The notes beneath the pieces are model-generated. The model was given only the letters and a program-made list of their open reading frames with translations, did not search any database and was not told the origin of the DNA. A DNA stretch of 64,000 nucleotides. It comes from Arenimonas soli. Its GTDB lineage: Bacteria; Pseudomonadota; Gammaproteobacteria; Xanthomonadales; Xanthomonadaceae. The DNA is taken from positions 930,001 to 994,000 of the forward strand of contig NZ_BMKC01000001.1 of the NCBI RefSeq assembly GCF_014643775.1, in the 5' to 3' direction. The position numbers and the translations under genes are program-made. This document shows, one piece after another, positions 45,994 through 55,341 of the stretch. How positions within the stretch are numbered: the stretch's first letter is position 1; the number at the start of each line of letters is the position of its first letter.

Positions 45994-47072
45994 ACGCGCT
46001 GCTCGAGCTGGTGCGCGAGGACCTGCGTTCCTTCGCCGGTTATGCCTCGGCGCGCCGCAGCGGCACCAGCGGCAGCATCTGGCTCAACGCCAACGAAAGC
46101 GCCTGGCGCAATCCGGCCGATGGCGGCCTGGGCGCGAACCGCTATCCCGACCCCCAGCCCGAAGCCCTGCGCGCCCGGCTGGGCTTGCTGTACGGCGTGC
46201 GCCCCGACCAGGTGCTGGTGGGCCGCGGCAGCGACGAAGCCATCGACCTGCTGGTGCGCGCCCTGTGCCGCCCGGGCAAGGACGCGGTGGTTGTCGCGCC
46301 GCCGGTGTTCGGCATGTACGCGGTCAGCGCGCGCCTGCAGGGGGCGCCGCTGGTCGAGGTGCCCCTGCGCGACGGCGCCAACGGCTTTGAATCCGACCTC
46401 GATGCGATGGCCAGCGCCGCCATCGCCCACGGCGCCAAGCTGGTGTTCGTGTGTTCGCCGGCCAACCCGACCGGGCAGGCCATCGCCGCCGCCGACCTGC
46501 GCGACCTGGCCCGGCGCCTGGCCGGGCGCGCGCTGGTGGTGGTGGACGAGGCCTACGGCGAATACAGCGACCAGCCGTCGCTGGCGCGCGACATCGATGA
46601 CCAGCCCAACCTGGCCGTGCTGCGCACGCTGTCCAAGGCGCACGCACTGGCGGCGGCGCGCATCGGCTGCCTGCTCGCCGACGCCAGCCTGGTGCAGGTG
46701 CTGCGCAACTGCCAGGCGCCGTACCCGCTGCCTTCGCCCTGCGTGCAGCTGGCGCTGGCCGGGCTTTCCGACCAGGCACTGGCCCTGACCCGCCAGCAGG
46801 TACAGGCCGTTCGCGCCGAACGCGAACGCCTGCGCGCCGAACTGGCGACCTGCCCGGGCGTGCGCCGTGTTTACGCCTCGCAGGGCAACTACCTGCTGGC
46901 CCGGTTCGAAGACGCCGGCCTGGCCTTCGCGCGCCTGCTGGCGGCCGGCGTGGTGGTGCGCGACATGCGCGCCTCGCCGCAGCTGGCCGACGCGCTGCGC
47001 ATCAGCATCGGCAAGGCCGAGGAAAACGACGCGGTGCTTGCCGCACTGCGGGCGGGGAGGGCGGCGGCATGA
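45990..47072 (+). CDS. hisC: Histidinol-phosphate aminotransferase
   Basis: 360-residue fold-type I PLP enzyme converting imidazole acetol-phosphate to histidinol phosphate. [12 protein letters not shown] is the N-terminal substrate loop, with [16 protein letters not shown] and the PLP lysine in [25 protein letters not shown] provides the aspartate contacting the cofactor. Overlaps hisD and hisB by four bases. Confidence 0.96.
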   Translation: MNALLELVREDLRSFAGYASARRSGTSGSIWLNANESAWRNPADGGLGANRYPDPQPEALRARLGLLYGVRPDQVLVGRGSDEAIDLLVRALCRPGKDAVVVAPPVFGMYAVSARLQGAPLVEVPLRDGANGFESDLDAMASAAIAHGAKLVFVCSPANPTGQAIAAADLRDLARRLAGRALVVVDEAYGEYSDQPSLARDIDDQPNLAVLRTLSKAHALAAARIGCLLADASLVQVLRNCQAPYPLPSPCVQLALAGLSDQALALTRQQVQAVRAERERLRAELATCPGVRRVYASQGNYLLARFEDAGLAFARLLAAGVVVRDMRASPQLADALRISIGKAEENDAVLAALRAGRAAA

Positions 47073-48157
47073 GCGGCCAGCGCATCCTGTTCGTCGACCG
47101 CGACGGCACCATCATCGAAGAACCGTCCGATTTCCAGGTGGACGCCTTCGAAAAGGTGCGTTTCGTCGAAGGCGTGATCCCGGCCATGCTGCAGCTGCGC
47201 GACGCCGGCTGGCAGTTCGTCATGGTCACCAACCAGGACGGCCTGGGCACGTCATCATTTCCGCGCGAGCAGTTCGAAGGCCCGCAGGCGCTGGTGATCC
47301 AGGTACTGGCCTCGCAGGGCATCGAGTTCCGCGACGTGCTGGTGGACGAGAGCTTCGAGCACGAAAAAAAGTCCACCCGCAAACCCGAACTGGGCCTGCT
47401 GATGGACTACCTGCGCGACCGGTCCATCGACCTGGCCAACTCGGCCGTCGTTGGCGACCGGGAAACCGACCTGCAGCTGGCGCGCAACCTGGGCTGCCGC
47501 GGCTTCCGCCTGGCACCGGGCCCGGACACCTGGGCCGGCATCGCCCACGAACTGGCCAACGGTCCGCGGACGGCCGTGGTGGAACGCACCACCAAGGAAA
47601 CCCGCATCCGCGTCGCGGTGGACCTGGACCGGCCCGCCGACCCGAAGGTCAGCACCGGCCTGGGCTTCTTCGACCACATGCTCGAACAGCTTGGAAAGCA
47701 CGGCGGTTTCGCCCTGGATATCCGCTGCCAGGGCGACCTGCACATCGACGAACACCACACGGTCGAGGACTGCGCCCTGGCCCTGGGCCAGGCCCTGCGC
47801 GAAGCCCTGCAGGACAAGCGCGGCGTCGGCCGCTACGGCGACTCGGTGGGCCGCGGCGCGATCACCCTGCCCATGGACGAAACCCTGGCCGGGGCGGCGG
47901 TGGATCTTTCCGGGCGGCCGTACTTCGTCTTCGAAGGCAGCTTCGCCCGCAGCGAAGTCGGCGGCCTGGCGACCGAGCTGGTGCCGCACTTCTTTCGGTC
48001 GCTGGCCGACGAGGCGCGCATCAGCCTGCATCTGCGCGTGCAGGGCGAAAACAGCCACCACCAGGTCGAGGCCTGCTTCAAGGCCGTAGCGCGCGCGCTG
48101 CGCAAGGCCATGCGCCGCGAAGGCCGCGACCTGCCCAGCACCAAGGGGGTGCTGTGA
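47069..48157 (+). CDS. hisB: Bifunctional histidinol-phosphatase/imidazoleglycerol-phosphate dehydratase
   Basis: 362 residues. The N-terminal HAD phosphatase (about 1-165) has [12 protein letters not shown] and MVTNQDGLG. The C-terminal IGP dehydratase (about 170-362) has metal-binding [13 protein letters not shown] and [11 protein letters not shown]. This is the gammaproteobacterial fused form. It overlaps hisC and hisH by four bases, the latter with a GTG start. Confidence 0.97.
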   Translation: MSGQRILFVDRDGTIIEEPSDFQVDAFEKVRFVEGVIPAMLQLRDAGWQFVMVTNQDGLGTSSFPREQFEGPQALVIQVLASQGIEFRDVLVDESFEHEKKSTRKPELGLLMDYLRDRSIDLANSAVVGDRETDLQLARNLGCRGFRLAPGPDTWAGIAHELANGPRTAVVERTTKETRIRVAVDLDRPADPKVSTGLGFFDHMLEQLGKHGGFALDIRCQGDLHIDEHHTVEDCALALGQALREALQDKRGVGRYGDSVGRGAITLPMDETLAGAAVDLSGRPYFVFEGSFARSEVGGLATELVPHFFRSLADEARISLHLRVQGENSHHQVEACFKAVARALRKAMRREGRDLPSTKGVL

Positions 48158-48750
48158 AGGTCGTGCTGGTCGATTCCGGCGGCGCCAACCTCGGCTCCGT
48201 GCGCTATGCCCTCGAACGCCTGGGCGTGGCGCCGGTGGTCAGCGGTGATCCGGCGGTCATCTCGGCCGCCGACCGCGTGATCCTGCCCGGCGTCGGCGCC
48301 GCCGCGCCGGGCATGGCCCGCCTGCGCGAACTGGACCTGGTGCCGACCCTGCGGGCGCTGGACAAGCCGCTGCTTGGCATCTGCCTGGGCATGCAGCTGC
48401 TGTTCGAGTCGTCGGAAGAAGGCGAGGTGGATTGCCTGGGCCTGCTGCCCGGCCGTGTCCGCCGCATGCGGCCGGCCGCCGGCCTGCGCGTGCCGCACAT
48501 GGGCTGGAACCGCCTGGCGCCGTGCGGCGACAGCCCGCTGCTCGACGGCATCCCCGACGGCGCCCAGGTCTATTTCGTGCACGGTTACGCCGCGCCCGTG
48601 GACGCCAACACCGTCGCCAGCAGCGAGCACGGCGAGGCGTTCTCCGCCGTCGTGCAGCGCGGCCGCGTCGCCGGCGCCCAATTCCACCCGGAACGTTCGG
48701 CCGCTTTCGGCGCACGCCTGCTGGCCAACTTCATTCAGCGGGGCCTGTGA
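48154..48750 (+). CDS. hisH: Imidazole glycerol phosphate synthase, glutamine amidotransferase subunit
   Basis: 198-residue class I glutamine amidotransferase supplying ammonia to HisF. The nucleophile Cys is in [13 protein letters not shown], with the His and Glu of the triad in GAQFHPERS near the end and the oxyanion strand [15 protein letters not shown] start overlapping hisB (GTGA) and no other start nearby. Stop shares a base with the hisA start. Confidence 0.96.
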   Translation: MKVVLVDSGGANLGSVRYALERLGVAPVVSGDPAVISAADRVILPGVGAAAPGMARLRELDLVPTLRALDKPLLGICLGMQLLFESSEEGEVDCLGLLPGRVRRMRPAAGLRVPHMGWNRLAPCGDSPLLDGIPDGAQVYFVHGYAAPVDANTVASSEHGEAFSAVVQRGRVAGAQFHPERSAAFGARLLANFIQRGL

Positions 48751-49499
48751 TGTCCGATTTCCTTCTCTATCCCGCCATCGATGTGCGCGACGGCCGCGTC
48801 GTGCGACTGCGCCAGGGCGACTACGCCCAGGAAACCCGCTATCCGGCCGATCCCTTCGAACTGGCACGACAGTATGCGCAGGCCGGTGCGAGCTGGCTGC
48901 ACCTGGTCGATCTGGACGCCGCCCGCGCGGGTGGCTACACGCTGGCGCCGCTGCTGCGTCGGCTGAAGGCCGAAACCCCGCTGAAGGTGCAGACCGGCGG
49001 CGGCGTGCGCAGCGAAGCCGACGTGGATGCCTTGCTCGAAGCCGGCGCCGACCGCGTCGTGGTCGGCTCGCTGGCCGTGCGCGAATCCGGCCGCGTGGCG
49101 TCCTGGGTGGCGCGCTACGGCGCCGCGCGCCTGACCCTGGCGCTGGACACCCGCCGCGACGCCGAAGGCCGCTGGCGCCTGCCGGTGCACGGCTGGACCG
49201 AAGACGGCAGCAAGGAACTCGACGTGCTGGCCGCGGCCTATGACGAAGTCGGCCTGCGCCACCTGCTGTGCACCGACATCAGCCGCGACGGCATGCTGTC
49301 GGGCCCGAACATCGAACTCTACCGCTACCTGTGCCAGCGCTTCCCACGGCTGGCCGTGCAGGCCTCGGGCGGCGCCCGCGACCTGGCCGACGTTGCTGCC
49401 GCCCGCGAGGCGGGCTGCAGCGGCATCGTGCTGGGCAAGGCGCTGCTCGACGGCAAGCTGGACCTGGGCGAGGCCCTGGCGCAGGTCGCGCCATGCTGA
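48750..49499 (+). CDS. hisA: ProFAR isomerase
   Basis: 249-residue TIM barrel doing the Amadori rearrangement of ProFAR to PRFAR. The first-half catalytic Asp is in [14 protein letters not shown], the second-half Asp in [15 protein letters not shown], and a phosphate-binding GGGVRS is present. The start shares one base with the hisH stop (TGATG), and the 3' end overlaps hisF by seven bases. Confidence 0.96.
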   Translation: MSDFLLYPAIDVRDGRVVRLRQGDYAQETRYPADPFELARQYAQAGASWLHLVDLDAARAGGYTLAPLLRRLKAETPLKVQTGGGVRSEADVDALLEAGADRVVVGSLAVRESGRVASWVARYGAARLTLALDTRRDAEGRWRLPVHGWTEDGSKELDVLAAAYDEVGLRHLLCTDISRDGMLSGPNIELYRYLCQRFPRLAVQASGGARDLADVAAAREAGCSGIVLGKALLDGKLDLGEALAQVAPC

Positions 49500-50269
49500 G
49501 CCGCCGCATCATTCCCTGCCTGGACGTGCGCGACGGCCAGGTGGTCAAGGGCGTGCGCTTCCGCGACCACGTGGTCATGGGCGCCATCGAAGACCTGGCG
49601 CTGCGCTACCGCGACGAAGGCGCCGACGAACTGGTGTTCTACGACATCACCGCCAGCCCGCAGGGCCGCGGCGTGGACGTTGCCTGGGTCGAACGCGTGG
49701 CCCGGCTGCTGGACATCCCGTTCTGCGTCGCCGGCGGCATCCGTTCGGTTGCACAGGCGCGTGCCGTGCTGCATGCGGGGGCCGACAAGGTGTCGGTGAA
49801 CACGCCGGCCCTGGACCGCCCGGAACTGGTGTCCGAGCTGGCGGCCGAGTTCGGCGTGCAGTGCGTGGTGGTCGGCATCGACAGCCTGCGCGACGCCGAT
49901 GGCGAATGGCGGGTGCGCGCCTACACCGGCGACCCCGAGCGCACCCGGGCGCTGCCGCGCCGCACCCTGGACTGGGTGGAAGAGGTGCAGGCCCTGGGCG
50001 CCGGTGAAATCGTGCTCAACTGCATGGGCGCCGACGGCGTGCGCAGCGGTTACGACATCGAACAGCTGCAGGCGGTGCGCGCCCATTGCCGGGTGCCGCT
50101 GGTGGCCTCCGGCGGTGCCGGCGAAGCCGCGCATTTCGCCGCCGCCTTTGAACAGGCCGACGCCGACGCGGCCCTGGCCGCCAGCGTCTTCCATGCCGGC
50201 ACCGTCCGGATCCGGGAACTGAAAGCCACGCTGCGTTCGCGCGGCATCGAGGTGCGTGATGACGCCTGA
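49493..50269 (+). CDS. hisF: Imidazole glycerol phosphate synthase cyclase subunit
   Basis: 258-residue TIM barrel that uses ammonia from HisH to form IGP and [23 protein letters not shown] holds the first catalytic Asp, [14 protein letters not shown] holds the second-half Asp, and CVAGGIRS is a phosphate loop. Overlaps hisA by seven bases and hisI by eleven. Confidence 0.97.
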   Translation: MLSRRIIPCLDVRDGQVVKGVRFRDHVVMGAIEDLALRYRDEGADELVFYDITASPQGRGVDVAWVERVARLLDIPFCVAGGIRSVAQARAVLHAGADKVSVNTPALDRPELVSELAAEFGVQCVVVGIDSLRDADGEWRVRAYTGDPERTRALPRRTLDWVEEVQALGAGEIVLNCMGADGVRSGYDIEQLQAVRAHCRVPLVASGGAGEAAHFAAAFEQADADAALAASVFHAGTVRIRELKATLRSRGIEVRDDA

Positions 50270-50873
50270 ACAGATCGACGCCCTGGCCTGGGACAAGCAG
50301 CAGGGCCTGCTGCCCGCCATCGTGCAGGACGCCAACGACCACCGCGTGCTGATGCTGGGCTACATGGACCGCGCGGCGCTGGACGCCACCCTGGCCACTG
50401 GCCGCGTCACTTTCTACAGCCGCAGCAAGCAGCGTCTGTGGATGAAGGGCGAGTCCACCGGCCACGTGCTGGCGCTGGTGTCCGTGGAAGCCGACTGCGA
50501 CGCCGACACCCTGCTGGTGCAGGCGCGACCCGCGGGGCCCACCTGCCACTTGGGCCGTGCCAGCTGCTTCCCGGCCGCGCCCGCCGCCTTCCTGCCGCAG
50601 CTCGACGCGCTGGTGGCCCGCCGCGAGCGCGAGCGCCCCGCGGGCAGCTACAGCAGCCGCCTGTTCGCCGACGGCACCCGTCGCATCGCCCAGAAGGTGG
50701 GCGAGGAGGGCGTGGAAACCGCGCTGGCGGCGGTGGCGCAGGACGACCCGGCGCTGCTGGGCGAGGCCGCCGACCTGGTCTTCCACCTGCTGGTGCTGCT
50801 GCGTTCGCGCGGCCTGGGGCTGTCGGACGTGGACGCCGTGCTGCGCGACCGCCACGCCGCCGCGGCGCGCTGA
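50259..50873 (+). CDS. hisI: Phosphoribosyl-AMP cyclohydrolase / phosphoribosyl-ATP pyrophosphatase
   Basis: 204-residue bifunctional HisIE. The HisI part (about 1-105) has [29 protein letters not shown] and the zinc ligands [10 protein letters not shown] and GPTCHLG. The HisE part (about 112-200) has [13 protein letters not shown] and [14 protein letters not shown] chose ATG at 50259 because GAGG lies 6 bases before it; the GTG one codon earlier is possible. Last gene of the operon. Confidence 0.96.
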   Translation: MTPEQIDALAWDKQQGLLPAIVQDANDHRVLMLGYMDRAALDATLATGRVTFYSRSKQRLWMKGESTGHVLALVSVEADCDADTLLVQARPAGPTCHLGRASCFPAAPAAFLPQLDALVARRERERPAGSYSSRLFADGTRRIAQKVGEEGVETALAAVAQDDPALLGEAADLVFHLLVLLRSRGLGLSDVDAVLRDRHAAAAR

Positions 50874-50927
50874 GGGCGGGGCGGTCGCGGATTGGCGATA
50901 ATCGCGGCGTCCTTCCTGGAGCCGTGC

Positions 50928-52520
50928 ATGCGCCTGTCCTTGTTCGTTTGTCTGCTGCTGCTGGCGGGCCTGGCCCCGGAAGCGGGGGCGCGTACCTGCA
51001 ACGCCGGCGTGGTGTTCGAAGACACCGACGGCAATGGCAGGCGTGATCGCGGCGAGCCGGCGTTGGCCGGCGTGCAGGTCTCGGATGGCCGCCGCATCGT
51101 TCGCACCGATGTGCAAGGGCGCTGGTCGCTGCCGCTGTCGCCCGACCACACCGTGTTCGTGATCAAGCCGGCCAGCCACGATTTCCCGACCGGCACCGAC
51201 GGCCTGCCGGTGTTCTGGCGCCACGTGGTGCGAAGCCGGCAGCGGGCGCTGCGCTACGGCGGGCTGCCCAGGTCGACGCCGCGCTGCCACGACTTCGCGC
51301 TGTTGCCGAAGTCCGCGCCGGCCAACGAATCCCTGAAGGTGCTGGTGTTCGGCGACCCGCAGCCCAAGACCTCGGTTGATGTCGACTACTACGCGCGCGA
51401 CATCGTAGCGCCGATCGTTGAGGCCGCCGGTGGCGCCCCGGCGGCCGACCTGGGCCTGACCCTGGGCGACGTGGTCAGCGACGACCTGTCGCTGTACCCG
51501 GCCATGAACCGCCATACGGCGACCCTGCGCACGCCCTGGCTGCACGTGGCCGGCAACCATGACCTCGACTTCGATGCCGCTGGCGACGCGCGTTCGCTCG
51601 ATACCTTCCGCCGCCACTTCGGGCCCGACACCTTCGCCTGGGAAGAGGCCCAGGCCAGCTTCGTCGTGCTCGACGACGTCATCTACCAGCCCGGCGCCGC
51701 CAAGCCCTATGTCGGTGGCCTGCGCGAGGACCAGTTCAGCTTCCTCGCGGCCTACCTTGATCAACTGCCGCGCGACCGCCGCCTGGTGATTGCCGCGCAC
51801 ATCCCGTTCTTCGACGAGCCGAGCCGCGAGACGTTCCGCCGTGCCGACCGGGAGCGGCTGTTCGAACTGCTCCGGCCCTTCACCCGGGTGTTGCTGCTGA
51901 CCGCCCACGGCCACGTCCAGCGCCACCACCGCCACGGCCCCGCCGACGGCTGGTTCGGCGCGACGCCGCTGCACGAATACAACGTCGGCGCCGCCTGCGG
52001 CGGTTACTGGAGCGGGGTGAAGGACGCCGACGGCATCCCGGATTCGCGCATGTCCGACGGCACGCCCAACGGCTATGCCACGGCGAGGTTCGCGGCCGAC
52101 GGCAGCCATGACCTGCGCTGGCACGTCGCCCGCGGCGGTGACGCCGCGATGCACCTGCACGCGCCGCGGGTGCTGCGCGCCGGCGCCTACCCGGGCACGG
52201 GCGTGTACGCGAACGTCTACATGGGCGAAGCCGACAGCCGCGTCGAATATCGCGTCAACGGCGGCGACTGGCAGCCGATGCGCCTGAGCGACCAGCCCGA
52301 CCCGGCCCTGCGCACGCAGAACCTGCTCGACGATGCCGCCGGAAACCTGCGCGGCTACGACCGCCTGCCGGAAGCCGCGGAGACCACGCATCTTTGGCGC
52401 GGCACGCTGCCGACCGACCTGGGTCCGGGGCAATACCTGATCGAGGTGCGCGCCTTCGACCGCTGGCGCGGGGAAATCAGGGCGTCAACGTCCTACCGCC
52501 TGGAAACAGCGGCGCCCTGA
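50928..52520 (+). CDS. Secreted calcineurin-like metallophosphoesterase with SdrD-like N-terminal domain
   Basis: 530 residues. A signal peptide (about 1-21) is followed by a carbohydrate-fold domain (VVFEDTDGNGRRDRGEPALA to about 95). The metallophosphoesterase core has VFGDPQPK, LGDVVSD, HVAGNHDLDFD, AAHIPFFD and THGHVQ-like TAHGHVQRHH metal motifs. A C-terminal beta domain runs from about 385 to 530. The core matches secreted calcineurin-like phosphatases of DUF-type architecture; substrate unknown. GATAAT (50897-50902) looks like its own -10 element, 54 bases separate it from hisI, and GGAG precedes the ATG. It is therefore probably not a his gene. Confidence 0.85.
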   Translation: MRLSLFVCLLLLAGLAPEAGARTCNAGVVFEDTDGNGRRDRGEPALAGVQVSDGRRIVRTDVQGRWSLPLSPDHTVFVIKPASHDFPTGTDGLPVFWRHVVRSRQRALRYGGLPRSTPRCHDFALLPKSAPANESLKVLVFGDPQPKTSVDVDYYARDIVAPIVEAAGGAPAADLGLTLGDVVSDDLSLYPAMNRHTATLRTPWLHVAGNHDLDFDAAGDARSLDTFRRHFGPDTFAWEEAQASFVVLDDVIYQPGAAKPYVGGLREDQFSFLAAYLDQLPRDRRLVIAAHIPFFDEPSRETFRRADRERLFELLRPFTRVLLLTAHGHVQRHHRHGPADGWFGATPLHEYNVGAACGGYWSGVKDADGIPDSRMSDGTPNGYATARFAADGSHDLRWHVARGGDAAMHLHAPRVLRAGAYPGTGVYANVYMGEADSRVEYRVNGGDWQPMRLSDQPDPALRTQNLLDDAAGNLRGYDRLPEAAETTHLWRGTLPTDLGPGQYLIEVRAFDRWRGEIRASTSYRLETAAP

Positions 52521-52527
52521 CGCCGGT

Positions 52528-53217
52528 TCAGGGCGTGATGGCGGAGAAATCCTCGACGCGGGCATGGCCGTGGGTGGCATCGCCGGTTCGCGGCGTCGGG
52601 TAGTCCTGGCGGCGGTCCACCAGCACGGTGTCCAGGCCGGCCTGGCGGGCGGCGTCGAGCTCTTCGACCACGTCCGACAGGAACAGCACCTGCGCCGCCG
52701 GCACGTCCAGGGCCTGCACGATGCGCCGGTAGCTGTCGGCTTCGCGCTTGCCGCCGTATTCGGTGTCGAACCAATCGGTGACCAGCCCGGTCAGGTCGCC
52801 GGCGTCGGAATGCCCGAAAAACAGCTTCTGCGCCGGCACCGAGCCGGACGAATAAACACTGATCGAATGCCCGGCCGCATGCCACTTCCGCAGCGCCTCG
52901 ACGGCATCGGGGTAGATGTGGGCGGTGAAGTCGGCCTGGCCGTAACCGTCCTTCCACATCATGCCCTGCAGCGCCTTGAGCGCCGTGTGCTTGCGATCCT
53001 GGTCGATCCAGCCCTGCAGCGTCTCGACGATCATTTCGTCCTGGCAGACGCCGCCGGTTTCCGCCGCCACCTGGTCCAGCCAGCGGCGCACGTCCGGGTC
53101 CTTGCCACGCGTCGCGACGAAGCCCGGCAGGGCCCGCCGCGCATACGGAAACAGCACGTCCTTTACGAACGAAATGCTGGACGTGGTGCCTTCGATGTCG
53201 GTGAGGATGCTCTTCAT
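52528..53217 (-). CDS. mtnC: Enolase-phosphatase E1
   Basis: 229-residue HAD enzyme of methionine salvage. It enolises and dephosphorylates 2,3-diketo-5-methylthiopentyl-1-phosphate to the acireductone used by MtnD. The motif [20 protein letters not shown] is diagnostic, with the second HAD Asp replaced by Glu as in this family. [16 protein letters not shown] and the [12 protein letters not shown] motif IV follow. The chosen ATG gives the canonical [11 protein letters not shown] start. It is the last gene of mtnB-mtnD-GFA-mtnC, 25 bases after the GFA gene. Confidence 0.96.
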   Translation of the reverse strand: MKSILTDIEGTTSSISFVKDVLFPYARRALPGFVATRGKDPDVRRWLDQVAAETGGVCQDEMIVETLQGWIDQDRKHTALKALQGMMWKDGYGQADFTAHIYPDAVEALRKWHAAGHSISVYSSGSVPAQKLFFGHSDAGDLTGLVTDWFDTEYGGKREADSYRRIVQALDVPAAQVLFLSDVVEELDAARQAGLDTVLVDRRQDYPTPRTGDATHGHARVEDFSAITP

Positions 53218-53242
53218 GGGACTGCCGGAGTTGGGTGGACGG

Positions 53243-53629
53243 TCAGGACCCGGCCTCGACCAGGGACTGGGCGGCGCCATTGCTGGCGCCGATGGGCCCG
53301 ATGGCCGACAGGTCAACGCCTTCGATGCAGGCCAGGTTGAAACCGTACTCCGTGGGCACGCTGCGGCGCTGGTGGTGGGTGTAGATGCCGCAAACGCTGC
53401 AAAAGTAGTGCTTGGCCGTTTTGGTGTTCCACTGGTAGAGCGAAAGCTTGTCGGCCCCGTGGGTCACCCTCAGCCGTTCCAGCGGCACGCCTGCCATGAT
53501 CGCGCCCTTCCGGCTGCACATGGAGCAATTGCATCGTCGGATGTTCTCGAAGCCGTTCTCGAGATCAACTTCGAATCGCACGGCCTTGCAGTGGCAGCTT
53601 CCTTTTTCGGTCCGCATGATTTCCTTCAC
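53243..53629 (-). CDS. GFA (CENP-V/formaldehyde-activating-like) zinc protein
   Basis: 128 residues. The GFA fold has clustered zinc cysteines: [25 protein letters not shown] and [13 protein letters not shown]. The family includes proteins annotated as glutathione-dependent formaldehyde-activating enzymes, but most have no proven activity. I kept GTG at 53629 because it overlaps the mtnD stop by four bases (GTGA), the rule in this operon; ATG at 53617 behind AAGGA is plausible too. Its place between mtnD and mtnC is not explained by known methionine salvage chemistry. Confidence 0.88.
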   Translation of the reverse strand: MKEIMRTEKGSCHCKAVRFEVDLENGFENIRRCNCSMCSRKGAIMAGVPLERLRVTHGADKLSLYQWNTKTAKHYFCSVCGIYTHHQRRSVPTEYGFNLACIEGVDLSAIGPIGASNGAAQSLVEAGS

Positions 53630-54183
53630 CCCGCCTGGCCGGGTTCGTAGCGCGGGAAGCGCCGCGCGATGTCGGTGCCGGTGAAGTGGCCGACCCAGCC
53701 GTCGGCTTCGGTGAAGAAGCGGATGGCGATGAAGCTAGGTTCCGGGCCCATGTCGAACCAGTGCGTGGTGCCGTCGGGCACGCCGACCAGGTCGCCGGCC
53801 TCGCAGCGGATTTCGTAGACCTTGTCGCCCACGTGCAGCGAGAACAGGCCCGAGCCGGCGACGAAGAAGCGCACTTCGTCTTCCTTGTGGTAGTGCTCGT
53901 CCAGGAACTTGGCGCGGGCCGCGTCCTTGGCCGGGTTGTCGGGCGAGATCGACACCACGTCGACGCTGTTGAAGCCGTTCTCGGCGACCAGCTTGTCGAT
54001 GTCGGCGCGGTACGCGGCCATCACGTCCTCCGGCGAAGCGCCCGGCTGCACCTGCGCGCTGGCCTGCCATTGCTCGAAGCGCACGCCGATCGGCTTCAGG
54101 CGTTCGGCGATCTGCGCCAGGTCCTCGGTGCTCGAAAGCGGGGTGGACGGGTCGTCGTGGTCGAAAATGCGAAGGCGGCTCAT
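53626..54183 (-). CDS. mtnD: Acireductone dioxygenase
   Basis: 185-residue cupin. The metal ligands are in [18 protein letters not shown] (HxHxxxxE) and the distal His in [10 protein letters not shown]. With iron it makes the methionine precursor ketoacid plus formate; with nickel it runs an off-pathway reaction. Its start overlaps mtnB (ATGA). Length and motifs are normal. Confidence 0.96.
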   Translation of the reverse strand: MSRLRIFDHDDPSTPLSSTEDLAQIAERLKPIGVRFEQWQASAQVQPGASPEDVMAAYRADIDKLVAENGFNSVDVVSISPDNPAKDAARAKFLDEHYHKEDEVRFFVAGSGLFSLHVGDKVYEIRCEAGDLVGVPDGTTHWFDMGPEPSFIAIRFFTEADGWVGHFTGTDIARRFPRYEPGQAG

Positions 54184-54815
54184 GCTTGCAGTCTCCGGAG
54201 GTCGAGTTCGCAGGACAGCAGGAATTCAAAGGCTTCCAGGTGCCGGCGGGCTTCGGCCATGTCCTTGCCCCAGGCGTATAGCCCGTGGCCGTTGATCAGG
54301 TAGCCCCACATGGGCTGCCGGTCGAGCAGGGTGTCGACCCATCCGGCCAGTTCGTCCATGTCCTGGGTGTTGGCGAGCACCGGCACGTCGACGGCCATTT
54401 CGTGGGTCTGGTTGCCGGCCAGGGCCTTGAGCAGCTCGTAGCCTTCCAGGTGCACGTGGCCCTGGGCGGCATACAGGCGCGAGGCCACCGTCTGCACGTG
54501 CGAATGGGTGTGCAGCACGCAGCCAACGTCCGGGTAGCGGGAATAAAGCTGGGTGTGCAGCAGGGTTTCGGCCGAAGGACGGTGCTCGGTGGCCACGGCC
54601 TTGCCGGCCATGTCCACCACCATGATGTCGGTGGCCATCAGCCGGCCCTTGTCGCGGCCCGACACGGTGATCGCGGCGTGGCGCGCGTCCAGGCGCATCG
54701 AAAAATTGCTGCTGGTGGCCGGCGTCCAGCCCAGGGCGGATAGTTCGCGGGTGGCGGCGACGATCTCGTCGGCCCGGTTGGCCAGCTCGGCGGGGTCGTA
54801 GGGCAGGGTGTCCAT
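54180..54815 (-). CDS. mtnB: Methylthioribulose-1-phosphate dehydratase
   Basis: 211-residue class II aldolase-like zinc enzyme. SSNFSMRLD is the substrate phosphate region, zinc ligands lie in [10 protein letters not shown], and [20 protein letters not shown] holds the third His. It is the first gene of mtnB-mtnD-GFA-mtnC. mtnA and mtnK or mtnP, needed to feed it, are not in the window. Divergent from the HiPIP gene with 122 bases between. Confidence 0.95.
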   Translation of the reverse strand: MDTLPYDPAELANRADEIVAATRELSALGWTPATSSNFSMRLDARHAAITVSGRDKGRLMATDIMVVDMAGKAVATEHRPSAETLLHTQLYSRYPDVGCVLHTHSHVQTVASRLYAAQGHVHLEGYELLKALAGNQTHEMAVDVPVLANTQDMDELAGWVDTLLDRQPMWGYLINGHGLYAWGKDMAEARRHLEAFEFLLSCELDLRRLQA

Positions 54816-54853
54816 GGGCCAAAGTCTAGCCGATGGGGCCAGGGTGGGTGGGC

Positions 54854-54895
54854 TTGACCTGCATCAACGCAGCATTCACCCGGTGCGCGTAAACT
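54854..54895 (+). promoter_or_regulatory. FNR/Anr-type box and promoter of the HiPIP gene
   Basis: TTGACCTGCATCAA (54854-54867) matches the FNR consensus TTGAT-N4-ATCAA at 9 of 10 fixed positions. TAAACT (54890-54895) is a -10 candidate giving a start near 54902. The box centre (54860.5) is then at -41.5, the position of class II FNR-activated promoters. This predicts induction at low oxygen. Confidence 0.6.
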
Positions 54896-54937
54896 GCCGC
54901 CAGCCAACGGAAACCCTCCGTAGCCAAGGAGCATCCC

Positions 54938-55258
54938 ATGAACACCCCGAACACTTCCCGCCGCGGCTTCCTGGTCAAGGCCGCCCTGCTCGCCGTCGCC
55001 GCGCCCTTCGTGGCCCCGGCCCTGGTCGGCCGGGCCTACGCCCAGGAACTCAAGCCGCTGCCGCTGGACAACCCGCAGGCCAAGGCACTGGCCTACGCGC
55101 TGGACTACAAGACCGTGAAGCACCCGAGCTTCAAGCCCGACAGCAACTGCGCCAACTGCCAGTTCTTCACGGCTTCCAACGGTGCCTGCACCCTGTTCCC
55201 GGGCTTCTCGGTCCCGGCCGAAGCCTGGTGCAGCGCCTGGGCCAAGAAGGCCGCCTGA
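54938..55258 (+). CDS. High-potential iron-sulfur protein (HiPIP)
   Basis: 106 residues. The Tat signal SRRGFLVKAALLAVAAP (cleaved after about residue 36, AYA) exports the folded [4Fe-4S] protein to the periplasm. Four cluster cysteines lie in NCANCQFF, GACTLFPGF and EAWCSAW. HiPIPs carry electrons from the bc1 complex to oxidases or photosynthetic reaction centres. AAGGAG lies 7 bases before the ATG. An FNR-type promoter lies upstream and a strong terminator downstream, so it is a single-gene transcript. Confidence 0.95.
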   Translation: MNTPNTSRRGFLVKAALLAVAAPFVAPALVGRAYAQELKPLPLDNPQAKALAYALDYKTVKHPSFKPDSNCANCQFFTASNGACTLFPGFSVPAEAWCSAWAKKAA

Positions 55259-55308
55259 GGCCGCGTCGCCGGCCGTCTCGGCCGGTGAGACGCCCCGGAG
55301 GCTAGAAT

Positions 55309-55341
55309 CCCCGGCATCGACCGATGCCGGGGTTTTCTTTT
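55309..55341 (+). terminator. Terminator of the HiPIP gene, running into the rmuC start
   Basis: CCCCGGCATC (55309-55318) pairs with GATGCCGGGG (55323-55332), 10 bp with a GACC loop, followed by TTTTCTTTT (55333-55341). The last two T residues belong to the TTG start codon of rmuC. A TAGAAT element at 55303-55308 just before the stem could start the rmuC transcript inside the stem, at about 55315. Confidence 0.9.

Noticed and set aside
54816-54853. SAM riboswitch or MetJ boxes before mtnB
   Set aside because: The leader is too short for a SAM riboswitch and has no repeated AGACGTCT-type boxes.
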